Part shown: piece after piece, positions 8,481 to 17,686 of the stretch
Position numbering within the stretch: position 1 is the stretch's first letter
How the letters are laid out: the number at the start of each line of letters is the position of its first letter
From: Phyllobacterium sophorae
GTDB lineage: Bacteria > Pseudomonadota > Alphaproteobacteria > Rhizobiales > Rhizobiaceae
Assembly: GCF_003010965.1 (NCBI RefSeq)
Contig: NZ_PGGM01000001.1
Span: forward strand, 682,001-746,000
DNA length: 64,000 bases
Direction: 5' to 3'
Translations under genes and position numbers: made by a program
The notes under the pieces: generated by a model
The model's input: the letters and a program-made list of their open reading frames with translations, nothing else
Told to the model about the DNA's origin: nothing
Databases searched by the model: none

Positions 8481-9605
8481 CTAAGTCGACGATTCGGCCG
8501 TAACCAAAGCTTCTCTCGAAGCTGTGGTGCGGTCGATGTGTGCCCATTGCGGCCGCTGGAACAGAAACTGCCCGTAGCCGATCCGTTGAATGAGGCCGTA
8601 CAGAATCACGGGGCCAAGTACGCCGCTGATGACTGTCAAGAGCGATATCGTACCGATATCGGTTATGATCCAGCTCTTGAGCAGGATGGTACGAGCGATC
8701 GCCATTGGCAGAAAGAAAGCGAGGTAGACGACAATCGAATGCGCCCCAAGCCAGCGCAATGGGGCCACGGCTTTTTGCCAGGAGGAAAGAGAGCCGGCGA
8801 TGAGCGCGGAAACCGACACGATGGCCAAGGCTCCAGCGAATCCGGCAATCAATGAAATCAAGGGCACACTGCTCCAGCCACCTAGCCCGCCAGAGGTGTA
8901 GCTTTCTTCCGGTATCCAGGCCGAAAATGGTTCCGACGCAGGATGGAACACCAGCCATCCATTGACGAGCCCCCATACTCCGAGAATCGCCAACGCTATC
9001 TGGGGGCGTTGCCGCAACCACTCCGCGATCCGGAAAATCGCCGGCGCAAACGCATATCCGGCGAAAAAGTAGACGAAGCGGCTGCAGAATTCGTCGATAA
9101 CCAGCCAGCCCGTATGAATTGGCAAAGTCTCAAGAGCGCCGGCAATAATCAGGATAAGCCAAACATTGGTGCCCTTGAGCAGGCGTGTGACGATGAAGAA
9201 CACGGGCAAGAGATAGATGAACCAGAGGGTGCCGAATGGCTGGACAAAGGCCAGAATGTAGGCGGAGAAGGCGCCGCTAAGACCGCTCTCAGCCACGATG
9301 CCTGGTGCTTTGAACAGGAACTGGATCGTGAGCCACAGGAAGTAGAAATAGGCGAAATGCACGACTTTGCGGTCGGCGTAGCGCAACCATGGGCGGTCAA
9401 TCACAAGTCCGAGAAACAGACCCGATATCAGGAAAAAATCTGGCATGCGGAAGGGCTGTGCAAAGGCAACAACGGCGTGCATCCAGCCGCGTGCTCCTGC
9501 TTCGTTCTCGACACCCAGAACCGAATGCATCATCACGACAAAGATGATGCACACGCCCTTGGCAATATCGACCCAATCGACGCGCGAGTTTTCGCCGGTG
9601 TTCAT
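8481..9605 (-). CDS. Acyltransferase family 3 integral membrane protein
   Basis: A 374-residue polytopic inner-membrane protein of the acyltransferase 3 (OafA/OpgC-like) family. The signature N-terminus WVDIAKGVCIIFVVMMHS with the catalytic-type histidine in helix 1 is followed by about ten hydrophobic segments and the conserved FLISGLF loop. Such proteins O-acylate surface glycans, lipids or peptidoglycan precursors. The ATG at 9605 has a good GGGGAA site seven bases upstream; the TTG at 9620 would place the site inside the gene. It stands alone, downstream of the terminator of a small-RNA candidate. A role in succinylating periplasmic glucans (OpgC-like) is possible since a cyclic glucan synthase lies in the same window, but this is not shown. 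Confidence 0.87.
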   Translation of the reverse strand: MNTGENSRVDWVDIAKGVCIIFVVMMHSVLGVENEAGARGWMHAVVAFAQPFRMPDFFLISGLFLGLVIDRPWLRYADRKVVHFAYFYFLWLTIQFLFKAPGIVAESGLSGAFSAYILAFVQPFGTLWFIYLLPVFFIVTRLLKGTNVWLILIIAGALETLPIHTGWLVIDEFCSRFVYFFAGYAFAPAIFRIAEWLRQRPQIALAILGVWGLVNGWLVFHPASEPFSAWIPEESYTSGGLGGWSSVPLISLIAGFAGALAIVSVSALIAGSLSSWQKAVAPLRWLGAHSIVVYLAFFLPMAIARTILLKSWIITDIGTISLLTVISGVLGPVILYGLIQRIGYGQFLFQRPQWAHIDRTTASREALVTAESST

Positions 9606-9701
9606 GATTTTGTTCCCCAACCAATTTTCCTTACATAGATGAAATTAGACAAGGGGAAGTAAAATTCGAGTGATGAATGGGTCTGAAACGCCGGCAAGCC
9701 C

Positions 9702-9732
9702 CAAAAACAAAAGAGCCGGGCATAAGCCCGGC
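9702..9732 (-). terminator. Rho-independent terminator of the minus-strand small RNA
   Basis: A perfect 7-bp GC stem (GCCGGGC at 9715-9721 with GCCCGGC at 9726-9732) and a four-base loop are followed on the minus strand by TCTTTTGTTTTT. It lies upstream of the acyltransferase start and separates that gene from the small RNA and lipoprotein. Confidence 0.88.
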
Positions 9733-9808
9733 GAATTGTGAACGCTAAAGCGTCCAGAGGGGAACACGCAACGAGCGAAAAATGGGAGGAGAACCGCTCG
9801 TTACGCAT
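9702..9808 (-). ncRNA. Candidate trans-acting small RNA with an anti-Shine-Dalgarno loop
   Basis: On the minus strand an RNA of about 107 nt is outlined by a promoter and a terminator. The first stem pairs 9795-9805 with 9767-9777 (11 bp, one U-G) and displays a 17-base loop (9778-9794, read on minus) containing CTCCTCCC, complementary to purine-rich ribosome-binding sites. A second short hairpin covers 9740-9755 (AACGCT core). The third is GCCGGGC/GCCCGGC (9715-9732) followed by TCTTTTGTTTTT. The predicted +1 is near 9808, seven bases after the -10. No start codon with a ribosome-binding site makes sense inside. The architecture resembles rhizobial alpha-r RNAs with CCUCCUCCC loops (alpha-r8, alpha-r14/NfeR1); the family is not settled. 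Confidence 0.75.
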
Positions 9809-9814
9809 GAATGA

Positions 9815-9843
9815 AAATAGAACTGCCCTAGTCCCTTTTCAAG
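9815..9843 (-). promoter_or_regulatory. Sigma-70 promoter of the minus-strand small RNA
   Basis: Read on the minus strand, CTTGAA (9843-9838), a 17-base spacer and CTATTT (9820-9815) match the alphaproteobacterial housekeeping consensus CTTGAC-N17-CTATAT closely. The predicted start is about 9808, just before the first stem of the RNA. Confidence 0.75.
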
Positions 9844-9909
9844 GGCTGCAAGATAATATTTTACGCGTGCGAGCATTTTTTATCGGTCACCCTGATTTCT
9901 GGTGCAATT

Positions 9910-10107
9910 TTAATTGCTTGTAGCACCCGTTTGAGCGCTATCATCTGAAAATTCCTGCATGTCTTTGCAAACACCACGCCCGCGCAACTGACAACCACCA
10001 AGACGATACTGAGCTTCCGATGCTGGTGCGGGATTGAGCCGTTCAATGGCGCCCCCGCCACAACCGCCCAAGATCGCCGCGAGAGCTGCAAGGACAACAA
10101 AACGCAT
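9910..10107 (-). CDS. Small lipoprotein, function unknown
   Basis: A 65-residue protein with a lipoprotein signal: MRFVVLAALAAILGGC, charged start, hydrophobic core and an LGGC lipobox with Cys16 as the modified residue. The mature part, under 50 residues, has two further cysteines (GGCQLRG and GVCKDM) and no family I recognise. The ATG at 10107 has a strong AGGAG ribosome-binding site at proper spacing, which supports a real gene despite the small size. It would be processed by LspA, encoded at 33562. A small-RNA promoter begins 67 bases past its stop. Diverges from the PBP1A gene. Confidence 0.72.
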   Translation of the reverse strand: MRFVVLAALAAILGGCGGGAIERLNPAPASEAQYRLGGCQLRGRGVCKDMQEFSDDSAQTGATSN

Positions 10108-10202
10108 TGGTTCGCTCCTGATTTGATTGATGCAAAGTAGCGTTGGTTGCGGCGTTTCTCAATGATGCGATCTTGGCCGTGTGGAATCCAATCATCGGGA
10201 CT

Positions 10203-10217
10203 TTAACCGCACCTTAA
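10203..10217. promoter_or_regulatory. CtrA-binding box upstream of the PBP1A gene
   Basis: TTAACCGCACCTTAA is an exact TTAA-N7-TTAA full site, the binding sequence of the cell-cycle response regulator CtrA. It lies about 70 bases before the PBP1A start, and another TTAA half site follows at 10228. The site is palindromic in its half sites and could equally act on the divergent lipoprotein gene at 10107. Binding is inferred. Confidence 0.6.
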
Positions 10218-10287
10218 ATCGCCGCAATTAACCTGCAACGGGTCGCGGATCATTCTTGCGGCTCATTTGGGGCGGGACTTCTTATTA

Positions 10288-12489
10288 ATGGCATCACGCG
10301 ATAAGGGCAGACAACGCATTGAGCCGGCGTTCAGTTCGGGCCGCCGTTCAGGCGATGATTTGCGCGCAGATCCGGAGGACAGGCCTGTGGCGAAACGCAA
10401 GACTGCACGCAAGCCCATTAGACCAAAACGCGCTAGATCCCGTCGTGGCAGCGGCCGCGGGGGTTTTCTTGGCTTGCTGCGGCGAGCGGTATATTGGTCG
10501 TTCGTGCTCTGTATCTGGGGCGGCATCGCCTTGGCGGGAACAGTCATTTACTTTGCCGCAAAGATGCCACAGACAACGACTTGGTCGATTCCGGACCGGC
10601 CGCCAAACGTCAAGATCGTTTCCGTAGAAGGCAATCTGATTGCCAATCGTGGCGCGTCGGGCGGCGAAGCTATCAGCTTGCATGAGATGTCGCCATATCT
10701 GCCTGAAGCTGTGGTGGCGATCGAGGATCGGCGCTTCTACTCTCATTTCGGGGTCGATCCGATCGGTTTTGCTCGTGCCATGGCTGCGAATGTCATGTCT
10801 GGACGATTGGTGCAGGGCGGTTCGACGATTACCCAACAGCTAGCTAAAAACCTGTTCCTGACGCCGGATCGCACGATCGAGCGCAAGGTGCAGGAAGTTC
10901 TGCTCGCTCTTTGGCTGGAGCGGAAATATACGAAAAAACAGATTTTGGAGATGTATCTGAACCGGGTCTATCTCGGCTCCGGGTCCTACGGCGTAGCCGC
11001 CGCCTCCAGGCGTTATTTCGACAAATCGGCCAAGGAAGTTACGCTGCCGGAGGCGGCGTTGATTGCCGGGCTGCTGAAAGCGCCGTCGCGACTATCGCCG
11101 GCGCGGGATCCGAAGGCTGCCAGTGAGCGCGCCCAACTTGTCCTAGCTGCCATGCGCGACCAGGGCATGATCGGCGACAAGGAACTGAACTTCGCGATGA
11201 AACAGCCGGCCTCGCGCGCCGCTTCCTATTGGAGCGGATCGGAACAATATGTGGCTGACCGTGTGATGGAAGAACTGCCGGCGCTGATCGGCGATGTGCG
11301 TAGCGACGTTATTGTCGATACCACGGTAGATCTTGGCCTGCAGAAGCTCGGCGAAGCATCAATTCGTGACCTTATCAGCAAGAACGGCGAGAAGCTCAAC
11401 GTATCGCAAGGCGCGATGGTCTCGGTGGACGGTACAGGGGCCGTCCGAGCGCTCATTGGCGGCTATGACTACGCCAACAGTCAGTTCGACCGTGCAAGCG
11501 AAGCCAAGCGTCAGCCGGGCTCGGCGTTCAAGCCTTTCGTCTATCTTTCGGCGCTGGAGCAGGGATTTACACCGGAATCCGTGCGCAACGATGCGCCAAT
11601 TCGCATCGGCAACTGGACGCCAGGGAACTACAACGGCAAATACTTCGGCAAGGTCACACTTGCCGAAGCGCTGGCGCGCTCATTGAATTCTGTCTCGGCA
11701 CAGCTCGTGATGGAAGTTGGACCGAAAACCGTCGTATCCACCGCACACCGCCTTGGAATCGAATCAAACCTCACCTCCAATGCATCGCTGGCACTTGGAA
11801 CATCGGAAGTCACGCTGCTTGAACTGACCGATTCCTTCGTGCCCTTTGCCAACGGCGGTTATAAGGCCCCGCTTCACATCATACGCCGCGTGACGACCAA
11901 CGATGGCAAGGTGCTCTACGAATACAAGAGCCCGGCGCCAAGCCGCGTGATCGATCCGCGCAATGTCGGCATGATGAACGCGATGCTTAGCCAGACGGTG
12001 GAAAGCGGTACAGCGACCAAGGCAAAGTTCGGTTGGCCCGCCGCGGGCAAGACCGGCACCAGTCAGAATTTCCGTGATGCCTGGTTCATCGGTTACACGT
12101 CAAATCTGACGACCGGTGTGTGGTTCGGCAATGATGATGGCAAGCCGACGAAGAAGATCACCGGCGGGTCTCTGCCTGCAATCGCCTGGAAGGACTTCAT
12201 GGTCGCCGCGCACAAGGGCGTTCCGGTAGCCCAACTGCCGGGCGACTATCAGCTGCGCCAGCAGGTTAATGACGGCAACGATATCCTCCCGGCATCAGGT
12301 GGCGATCCGGCCGTTCCGGCGGCTGAAGGTGTGCCTTCTGCTCAACTTGATCCGGCTGGACCTGTGCCACCTGCCGGCCTTGGCGATCAGACCGGATCAA
12401 CCCGGCCGGTGCCGCCTGCAAATGTTGGCGGCAACGGTGGTCAAAAAGGCCGCAAGACGACGCTGTTTGATCTGATCATGGGGAACTGA
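10288..12489 (+). CDS. Bifunctional class A penicillin-binding protein (PBP1A family)
   Basis: A 733-residue peptidoglycan synthase. A basic cytoplasmic N-terminus of about 65 residues precedes one transmembrane helix. The glycosyltransferase (GT51) domain carries EDRRFYSHFGVD and QGGSTITQQLAKN. The transpeptidase domain has the active-site SAFK (Ser near 412), an SLN motif and AGKTGTS (Lys near 588). After the catalytic core comes a tail of about 70 residues rich in Pro, Ala and Gly, with the repeated element PVPPA. It polymerises lipid II and crosslinks stem peptides in the periplasm. The ATG at 10288 was preferred to the TTG at 10267. A CtrA box lies upstream, and a terminator lies inside the convergent glpK gene. 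Confidence 0.95.
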   Translation: MASRDKGRQRIEPAFSSGRRSGDDLRADPEDRPVAKRKTARKPIRPKRARSRRGSGRGGFLGLLRRAVYWSFVLCIWGGIALAGTVIYFAAKMPQTTTWSIPDRPPNVKIVSVEGNLIANRGASGGEAISLHEMSPYLPEAVVAIEDRRFYSHFGVDPIGFARAMAANVMSGRLVQGGSTITQQLAKNLFLTPDRTIERKVQEVLLALWLERKYTKKQILEMYLNRVYLGSGSYGVAAASRRYFDKSAKEVTLPEAALIAGLLKAPSRLSPARDPKAASERAQLVLAAMRDQGMIGDKELNFAMKQPASRAASYWSGSEQYVADRVMEELPALIGDVRSDVIVDTTVDLGLQKLGEASIRDLISKNGEKLNVSQGAMVSVDGTGAVRALIGGYDYANSQFDRASEAKRQPGSAFKPFVYLSALEQGFTPESVRNDAPIRIGNWTPGNYNGKYFGKVTLAEALARSLNSVSAQLVMEVGPKTVVSTAHRLGIESNLTSNASLALGTSEVTLLELTDSFVPFANGGYKAPLHIIRRVTTNDGKVLYEYKSPAPSRVIDPRNVGMMNAMLSQTVESGTATKAKFGWPAAGKTGTSQNFRDAWFIGYTSNLTTGVWFGNDDGKPTKKITGGSLPAIAWKDFMVAAHKGVPVAQLPGDYQLRQQVNDGNDILPASGGDPAVPAAEGVPSAQLDPAGPVPPAGLGDQTGSTRPVPPANVGGNGGQKGRKTTLFDLIMGN

Positions 12490-12498
12490 CCGCTTCGA

Positions 12499-13989
12499 TC
12501 AGCTAGTCAACGTGCGCTTCACCGCCGACTTCCAACCCGCAATCTTCGCCTTGCGGGTTTTTTCGTCCATTTTCGGAGTGAATTGCGTGTCGCGTTCCCA
12601 GGTCTTGGAGAACTCACGGAGATTCGGCCAGATCCCGGCCTTTGATCCGGCAAGCCATGCAGCACCGAGCGCCGTGGTTTCGAGGATGTCCGGCCGATCG
12701 ACCGGCGCATCGAGAATATCGGCGAGACGCTGCATGGTCCAGTCCGAGGCGACCATGCCACCGTCGACGCGCAATACGGTCTTCGTATCGGCGGATTTCC
12801 AATCTTTACGCATGGCATCGAGCAAGTCGCGTGTCTGGTACGCGACCGATTCCAGCGCCGCCCGTGCAAATTCCGCCGGGCCGGAATTGCGGGTGAGACC
12901 ATAGATAGCCCCCCGTGCTTCCGCATCCCAATACGGGGCTCCAAGTCCGACAAAGGCCGGCACCAGGTAAACGTTTTGGCTCGGATCGGCCTGATCTGCG
13001 AGCTTGCCGGTTTCAGGTGCTGAGCCGATGATCTTGAGCCCGTCCCGCAGCCATTGAACTGCTGCGCCGGCAATGAAGATGGAGCCTTCCAGGGCATAAG
13101 TCGTTTTGCCATTGAGGCGGTAAGCAATCGTTGTCAGGAGGCGATTCTTTGACAGGACCATATCACTGCCAGTGTTAAGAAGAGCGAAGCACCCGGTACC
13201 ATACGTTGACTTGAACATGCCAGGCTCGAAACAGGCTTGTCCGATTGTCGCCGCGTGCTGGTCGCCGGCGACGCCAAGAATGGGTATCGCGGCGCCGAAC
13301 AGATCGGCTTCTGCAGCACCGTAGCTGGCAGAGCAATCCTTGACCTCCGGCAGCATGGCGCGGGGAATGCGGAGAATTTCCAGCAGCTCATCATCCCATT
13401 CATTTGTACCGATATTAAAAAGCAGCGTCCGTGACGCGTTGGTGGCATCGGTTGCATGCACCTTGCCGCCGGTTAGCCGCCAGATGAGGAAGCAGTCGAC
13501 AGTGCCGAACAGCAATTCTCCATTGGCTGCTCGTTTACGCGCACCCGGCACCTTGTCGAGTACCCACGACAGCTTCGTGCCAGAGAAATAGGGGTCGAGC
13601 AGGAGCCCCGTCTTCCTGCTGAATCTCTTTTCGAGGCCCTGCTTCTTCAATTTCTGGCAAAGCGATGCCGTCCGCCGGTCTTGCCAGACAATGGCGTTAT
13701 GGATCGGCTTTCCGGTTGCCTTGTCCCAGACGATGACGGTTTCGCGCTGATTGGTAATGCCGATGGCGGCAACGTCGCCTGCCTGGATCTTGGCATTTTC
13801 GATGGCGACTTCGCATGTTCTTAGCACCGACTGCCAGATTTCCTCCGGATCGTGCTCTACCCAGCCGGATTGCGGATAGATCTGCGTGAATTCCTGCTGG
13901 CTCTTGCCAGCGACCTTGCGGTTCTTGTCAAAAATTATGGCGCGGCTTGATGTGGTGCCTTGATCGATGGCCAGGACGTATCCGTTCAT
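12499..13989 (-). CDS. glpK: Glycerol kinase
   Basis: A 496-residue FGGY kinase converting glycerol and ATP to sn-glycerol 3-phosphate. The N-terminus [15 protein letters not shown], the [11 protein letters not shown] block, GITNQRET and the second-domain GALFGA-type ATP-binding region (DGGMVASDW) are the standard glycerol kinase signatures, and the length equals that of known enzymes. The ATG at 13989 follows GGGGGAG. Only nine bases separate its stop from the convergent PBP1A stop, and its last codons contain that gene's terminator. No glpD or transporter is adjacent. The divergent neighbour is an SDR oxidoreductase with no obvious metabolic link. Confidence 0.97.
   Translation of the reverse strand: MNGYVLAIDQGTTSSRAIIFDKNRKVAGKSQQEFTQIYPQSGWVEHDPEEIWQSVLRTCEVAIENAKIQAGDVAAIGITNQRETVIVWDKATGKPIHNAIVWQDRRTASLCQKLKKQGLEKRFSRKTGLLLDPYFSGTKLSWVLDKVPGARKRAANGELLFGTVDCFLIWRLTGGKVHATDATNASRTLLFNIGTNEWDDELLEILRIPRAMLPEVKDCSASYGAAEADLFGAAIPILGVAGDQHAATIGQACFEPGMFKSTYGTGCFALLNTGSDMVLSKNRLLTTIAYRLNGKTTYALEGSIFIAGAAVQWLRDGLKIIGSAPETGKLADQADPSQNVYLVPAFVGLGAPYWDAEARGAIYGLTRNSGPAEFARAALESVAYQTRDLLDAMRKDWKSADTKTVLRVDGGMVASDWTMQRLADILDAPVDRPDILETTALGAAWLAGSKAGIWPNLREFSKTWERDTQFTPKMDEKTRKAKIAGWKSAVKRTLTS
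12536..12563 (+). terminator. Rho-independent terminator for the PBP1A gene, inside glpK
   Basis: CCCGCAA (12536-12542), an eight-base loop and TTGCGGG (12551-12557) are followed by six Ts. It lies 46 bases after the PBP1A stop but within the last codons of glpK on the opposite strand, so the same bases encode part of the glycerol kinase C-terminus. Confidence 0.8.
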
Positions 13990-14110
13990 GCTCTCCCCCT
14001 CATTTCGGCGCCACGATATTTATTTGATCCCGGCAGATCAATCGTTGCGACATGATATGCCTCGAATTTCACAGTGCGATGGTCTATGGCTGATCCAACG
14101 GAGAATTGCC

Positions 14111-14860
14111 ATGACCAATGATGAACCACGCAAGGTGCTTGTGCTGACCGGTGCTAGCCGCGGTATCGGCCACGCAACTGTTAAACGCTTTTCGCGCGCC
14201 GGCTGGCGCGTTATTACTTGCTCACGCCAGAGCTTTGACGACAATTGCCCCTGGCCGGCGGGTCCCGAGGATCACATCAAAGTGGATCTTGCTGATCCCG
14301 CCGATGTCGATCACGCCGTATCTGAGATAAGGCAGCGCCTCGCCGCTGAGGGAGGGAAGTTGAACGCGCTGGTAAACAATGCCGGTATTTCACCCAAGAA
14401 TCCTTCTGGCGACCGGCTCGATTCGATCGAGACGCCGATGCAGACCTGGATGACCGTGTTTCAGGTGAATTTCTTTGCGCCAATCATGCTGGCGCGCGGC
14501 CTGTTTCAGGAACTTGAGGCGGCACAGGGATCGGTGGTCAATGTGACCTCGATTGCTGGCAGTCGCGTCCATCCGTTCGCCGGTACCGCTTATGCGACTT
14601 CAAAAGCTGCACTGGCCTCGCTGACCCGTGAAATGGCGTCGGATTTCGGCCCGCATGGCATTCGCGTCAACGCCATAGCGCCAGGCGAGATCGACACGGC
14701 GATCTTGTCGCCGGGGACCGACAAGCTTGTTGAACATTTGCCACTGCGCCGTCTCGGCAAGACGGCCGAAGTTGCCGAGACGATCTATTTTCTTTGCACC
14801 GAGTCGTCGTCCTATGTGACGGGCTCGGAAATCCACATCAATGGCGGTCAACACGTTTAG
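14111..14860 (+). CDS. SDR-family oxidoreductase (FabG-like)
   Basis: A 249-residue classical short-chain dehydrogenase/reductase. TGASRGIG is the Rossmann dinucleotide-binding loop near the N-terminus, NNAGIS follows, the catalytic Ser lies in SIAGSRVHPF and the Tyr/Lys pair in YATSKAAL; the C-terminus ends with the usual TGSEIHINGGQHV. It reduces or oxidises an alcohol/carbonyl pair with NAD(P)H, substrate unknown. The ATG at 14111 has GGAGA six bases upstream; the longer open frame runs back into the glpK control region. Convergent with xylA across a symmetric hairpin. Confidence 0.92.
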   Translation: MTNDEPRKVLVLTGASRGIGHATVKRFSRAGWRVITCSRQSFDDNCPWPAGPEDHIKVDLADPADVDHAVSEIRQRLAAEGGKLNALVNNAGISPKNPSGDRLDSIETPMQTWMTVFQVNFFAPIMLARGLFQELEAAQGSVVNVTSIAGSRVHPFAGTAYATSKAALASLTREMASDFGPHGIRVNAIAPGEIDTAILSPGTDKLVEHLPLRRLGKTAEVAETIYFLCTESSSYVTGSEIHINGGQHV

Positions 14861-14865
14861 GATCA

Positions 14866-14887
14866 ACCCTCCCCGCAAGGGGAGGGT
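14866..14887. terminator. Symmetric hairpin between convergent SDR and xylA genes
   Basis: ACCCTCCCC, a GCAA loop and GGGGAGGGT form a perfect 9-bp stem in the 41-base gap between two convergent stops. There is no T tract, so termination would be weak or factor-assisted. Palindromes of this CCCTCCCC type recur between genes in many alphaproteobacteria, so it may also be a dispersed repeat. Confidence 0.5.
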
Positions 14888-14901
14888 ACTGCATCCAATC
14901 G

Positions 14902-16212
14902 TCAAACGTAACGGTTGACGACGTTTTCCAGATATTCCTGACGGCCGGACTTGGGCTGGGGTTGGATTTTCTGATCCTCGACCCGTTTGGCTATGGCTTC
15001 GAGCGAGAGTTTGCCGGATAGCATCGCCTGCGCGTCCGGCTTCGACCAGCCCGCATAGCGGTCTTCGACGAACCCGGTGAGAGCTTTGTCTTCGATCATT
15101 CTTGCCGCCGCTTTGAGGCCGCGTGCGCAGGTGTCCATGCCGCCGATATGGGCGATCAACAGATCCTGCGGGTCCAGAGACTGACGACGCAGCTTGGCAT
15201 CGAAGTTGGTACCGCCCGTGGTAAATCCGCCCGCCTTTAGGATTTCATGATAGGCAAGTGCCACCTCCGGAACGTTGTTCGGGAACTGATCCGTGTCCCA
15301 GCCAGATTGGTAATCATTGCGATTCATGTCGATGGAACCAAAAATACCGAGAGCGGCAGCTGTTGCGATCTCATGCTCGAAGGAGTGGCCGGCAAGGATT
15401 GCATGGCCCTGTTCGAGATTGACCTTTACTTCATTTTCGAGACCAAAACGCTTGAGAAAGCCGTAAACGGTTGCCGCATCGTAATCATACTGATGCTTGG
15501 TCGGTTCTTGCGGCTTCGGTTCGATGAGAATCGCACCCTTGAAACCAATCTTGTGCTTGTAGTCGACAACGAGGCTAAGGAATCGGCCCATCTGGTCGAG
15601 TTCACGCTTCATGTCGGTGTTAAGCAAAGTTTCATAGCCCTCGCGGCCACCCCAAAGGACATAGTTCTCGCCCTTCAGCTTCTGCGTGACGTCGATACAC
15701 GTTTTGACGGTCGCGGCTGCATAGGCAAAGACATCCGGATCGGGATTGGTCGCTGCCCCCGACATATAACGGCGGTTGGAGAAGAGATTGGCCGTCCCCC
15801 AAAGCAGCTTGGTGCCGGTCTTTTCCATCTTTCCGGCAAAATAGTCGGCGATTTCATAGAGGCGCTTGTTGCTCTCCGCAATCGTTTCGCCCTCCGGACG
15901 CACGTCTGCATCGTGGAAGCAGAAATATGGGGCGCCGAGGATTGAGAACATTTCGAAGGCGACGTCAGCCTTCAATTTGGCGCCGTCCATCGTGTCGTTG
16001 AACCAAGGGCGCTCGAAGGTTTGACCGCCGAATGGGTCGCCCCCCGGCCAGACGAAGGAATGCCAGTAGGCGATCGCAAAGCGTAAGTGATCTTCAAGGC
16101 GCTTGCCCAGCACAATCTCATTTGGATTGTAGAAGCGATAGGCAAGCGGATCGGTGCTATCCGGCCCCTCATACTTGACTGGTTTTATGTCACCAAAAAA
16201 TCCGCTGCTCAT
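14902..16212 (-). CDS. xylA: Xylose isomerase
   Basis: A 436-residue metal-dependent aldose isomerase converting D-xylose to D-xylulose in the cytoplasm. Signature blocks are [20 protein letters not shown] near the start, [20 protein letters not shown], the metal-ligand [15 protein letters not shown] and [18 protein letters not shown], and [20 protein letters not shown]. Length matches the class II enzymes. The start codon overlaps the xylB stop in an ATGA arrangement (16209-16212), so the two are translationally coupled. The operon order on this strand is ROK regulator, xylB, xylA, and the transporter genes are read divergently, so one control region serves uptake and catabolism. Confidence 0.98.
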   Translation of the reverse strand: MSSGFFGDIKPVKYEGPDSTDPLAYRFYNPNEIVLGKRLEDHLRFAIAYWHSFVWPGGDPFGGQTFERPWFNDTMDGAKLKADVAFEMFSILGAPYFCFHDADVRPEGETIAESNKRLYEIADYFAGKMEKTGTKLLWGTANLFSNRRYMSGAATNPDPDVFAYAAATVKTCIDVTQKLKGENYVLWGGREGYETLLNTDMKRELDQMGRFLSLVVDYKHKIGFKGAILIEPKPQEPTKHQYDYDAATVYGFLKRFGLENEVKVNLEQGHAILAGHSFEHEIATAAALGIFGSIDMNRNDYQSGWDTDQFPNNVPEVALAYHEILKAGGFTTGGTNFDAKLRRQSLDPQDLLIAHIGGMDTCARGLKAAARMIEDKALTGFVEDRYAGWSKPDAQAMLSGKLSLEAIAKRVEDQKIQPQPKSGRQEYLENVVNRYV

Positions 16213-17663
16213 GACTGAACTCCTTTTAATGCTGGATAGAGGTTGTGATAGCGATCGTATGCCGCGTCGAATTCGGAGGTTAAATCCGTTTCGGGTTCGA
16301 TGGTGTAGTCGGTTGCAGGCGCGACGCAGATTGCACCCGGATCGGCCTTCTCGGCTGCGATAAGTCCGAGGCGTGCCGCACCAAAGGCCGCACCGAAATC
16401 ACCATCCGCTGGCACGTCGACAGGAATATTGAGGGCTGTCGCAATTGCCTTGAGCCAATAGGTCGAGCGGGAACCGCCGCCGACTGCAGTCACGCGATCG
16501 AGCTTTGTACCAGCCGCAGCAAGTGCGTGAAGGCAATCGCGGAAGGCGAAAGCCACGCCTTCGAGAACGGCCTGGGTCAGCGTCGCTCGGTCGCTGGCAT
16601 GTTCAAGGCCATAGAAGGAACCGCGGATGGCCGAATCGTTGAGAGGCGTGCGTTCGCCCGAAAGATAGGGCAGGAAGGTGACACCGGCCGGCGAGCGCAA
16701 TTGATCGCCGAGCTCGCCAGTGAGTTCCGACGGCTTGCGCGATGTGATTCCTGCGTACCAGTTCAGGGCGTCTGTGGCCGAGAGGATGACGCCCATCTGG
16801 TGCCATGTGTTTGGGATCGCATGACAGAAAGTGTGAACTGCACTTTCTGGATTGGGCAGATAGGCACTGTTGGCGGCGAAAAGCACGCCGGATGTTCCGA
16901 GCGAGACGAAGGCATGACCTTCGCCGACAGTCCCCATGCCGCAAGCAGAGGCAGCATTGTCCCCGGCGCCGCCGGCAACCACGACTTTGCTGCCCATACC
17001 CCAGCGCGCAGCAAGGTCAGCCTTCAGCATGCCGGAGACTTCGGTTCCTTCGACCAGCGACGGCATGTGGCTTGTATTGAGCCCGGTAGCCGCAAGCAAA
17101 TCTGAAGACCATGTGCGTTTGCCGACATCAAGCCATGAGGTACCCGCCGCATCGGACATTTCCGATACATATTCGCCAGTCAGCCACAGGCGCAAATAAT
17201 CCTTCGGCAGGAGCACGCGGCGAAGTTTCGCAAAGATCGCAGGCTCATTATTCCTCACCCACGCGACCTTTGGTGCAGTGAAGCCGGGGAAAACAATATT
17301 GCCGCTAAGTGTTCGAAATTTTGGATCGCTGTCCAGCTCCGCAGCTTCCTTGTGGCTGCGTGTATCATTCCACAAAATACAGGGACGCAGCACCTGATCG
17401 TCAGCACCGAGCAGCGTTGCTCCGTGCATCTGACCGGACAGGCCTATGCCCTTGACTGCAGCGAGCTGCTTGCCATGGGTCGCCTTCAGCGCCGCAATAG
17501 CGTCCTCTGTTGCCTTGATCCAGTGCGACGGGTCCTGCTCCGACCAGCCGGAATGCGGGCGCAAGATATCCAGTGTCCCGGTGCAGGAACCGACAATCGA
17601 CTGGTGCTCGTCGATCAACAATGCCTTGACGCCGGATGTGCCCAAATCGAGACCTAAATACAT
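16209..17663 (-). CDS. xylB: Xylulokinase
   Basis: A 484-residue FGGY kinase that phosphorylates D-xylulose to xylulose 5-phosphate. The N-terminal motif is [17 protein letters not shown] and the xylulokinase blocks [20 protein letters not shown] and ILWNDTRS are all present, with a C-terminal [16 protein letters not shown] adenosine site. The ATG at 17663 follows AGGAGAG at ideal spacing; about 49 in-frame upstream codons belong to the end of the regulator gene and are excluded. It starts 23 bases after the ROK regulator stop and overlaps xylA by four bases, forming one operon. Confidence 0.97.
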   Translation of the reverse strand: MYLGLDLGTSGVKALLIDEHQSIVGSCTGTLDILRPHSGWSEQDPSHWIKATEDAIAALKATHGKQLAAVKGIGLSGQMHGATLLGADDQVLRPCILWNDTRSHKEAAELDSDPKFRTLSGNIVFPGFTAPKVAWVRNNEPAIFAKLRRVLLPKDYLRLWLTGEYVSEMSDAAGTSWLDVGKRTWSSDLLAATGLNTSHMPSLVEGTEVSGMLKADLAARWGMGSKVVVAGGAGDNAASACGMGTVGEGHAFVSLGTSGVLFAANSAYLPNPESAVHTFCHAIPNTWHQMGVILSATDALNWYAGITSRKPSELTGELGDQLRSPAGVTFLPYLSGERTPLNDSAIRGSFYGLEHASDRATLTQAVLEGVAFAFRDCLHALAAAGTKLDRVTAVGGGSRSTYWLKAIATALNIPVDVPADGDFGAAFGAARLGLIAAEKADPGAICVAPATDYTIEPETDLTSEFDAAYDRYHNLYPALKGVQS

Positions 17664-17686
17664 GGATTTCTCTCCTGAATATTTGC

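Noticed and set aside
8068-9021. 317-codon minus-strand frame spanning the ends of rnd and the acyltransferase gene
   Set aside because: It overlaps two convincing genes in the wrong frames and its translation is Arg/Ser/Ala-rich shadow sequence.
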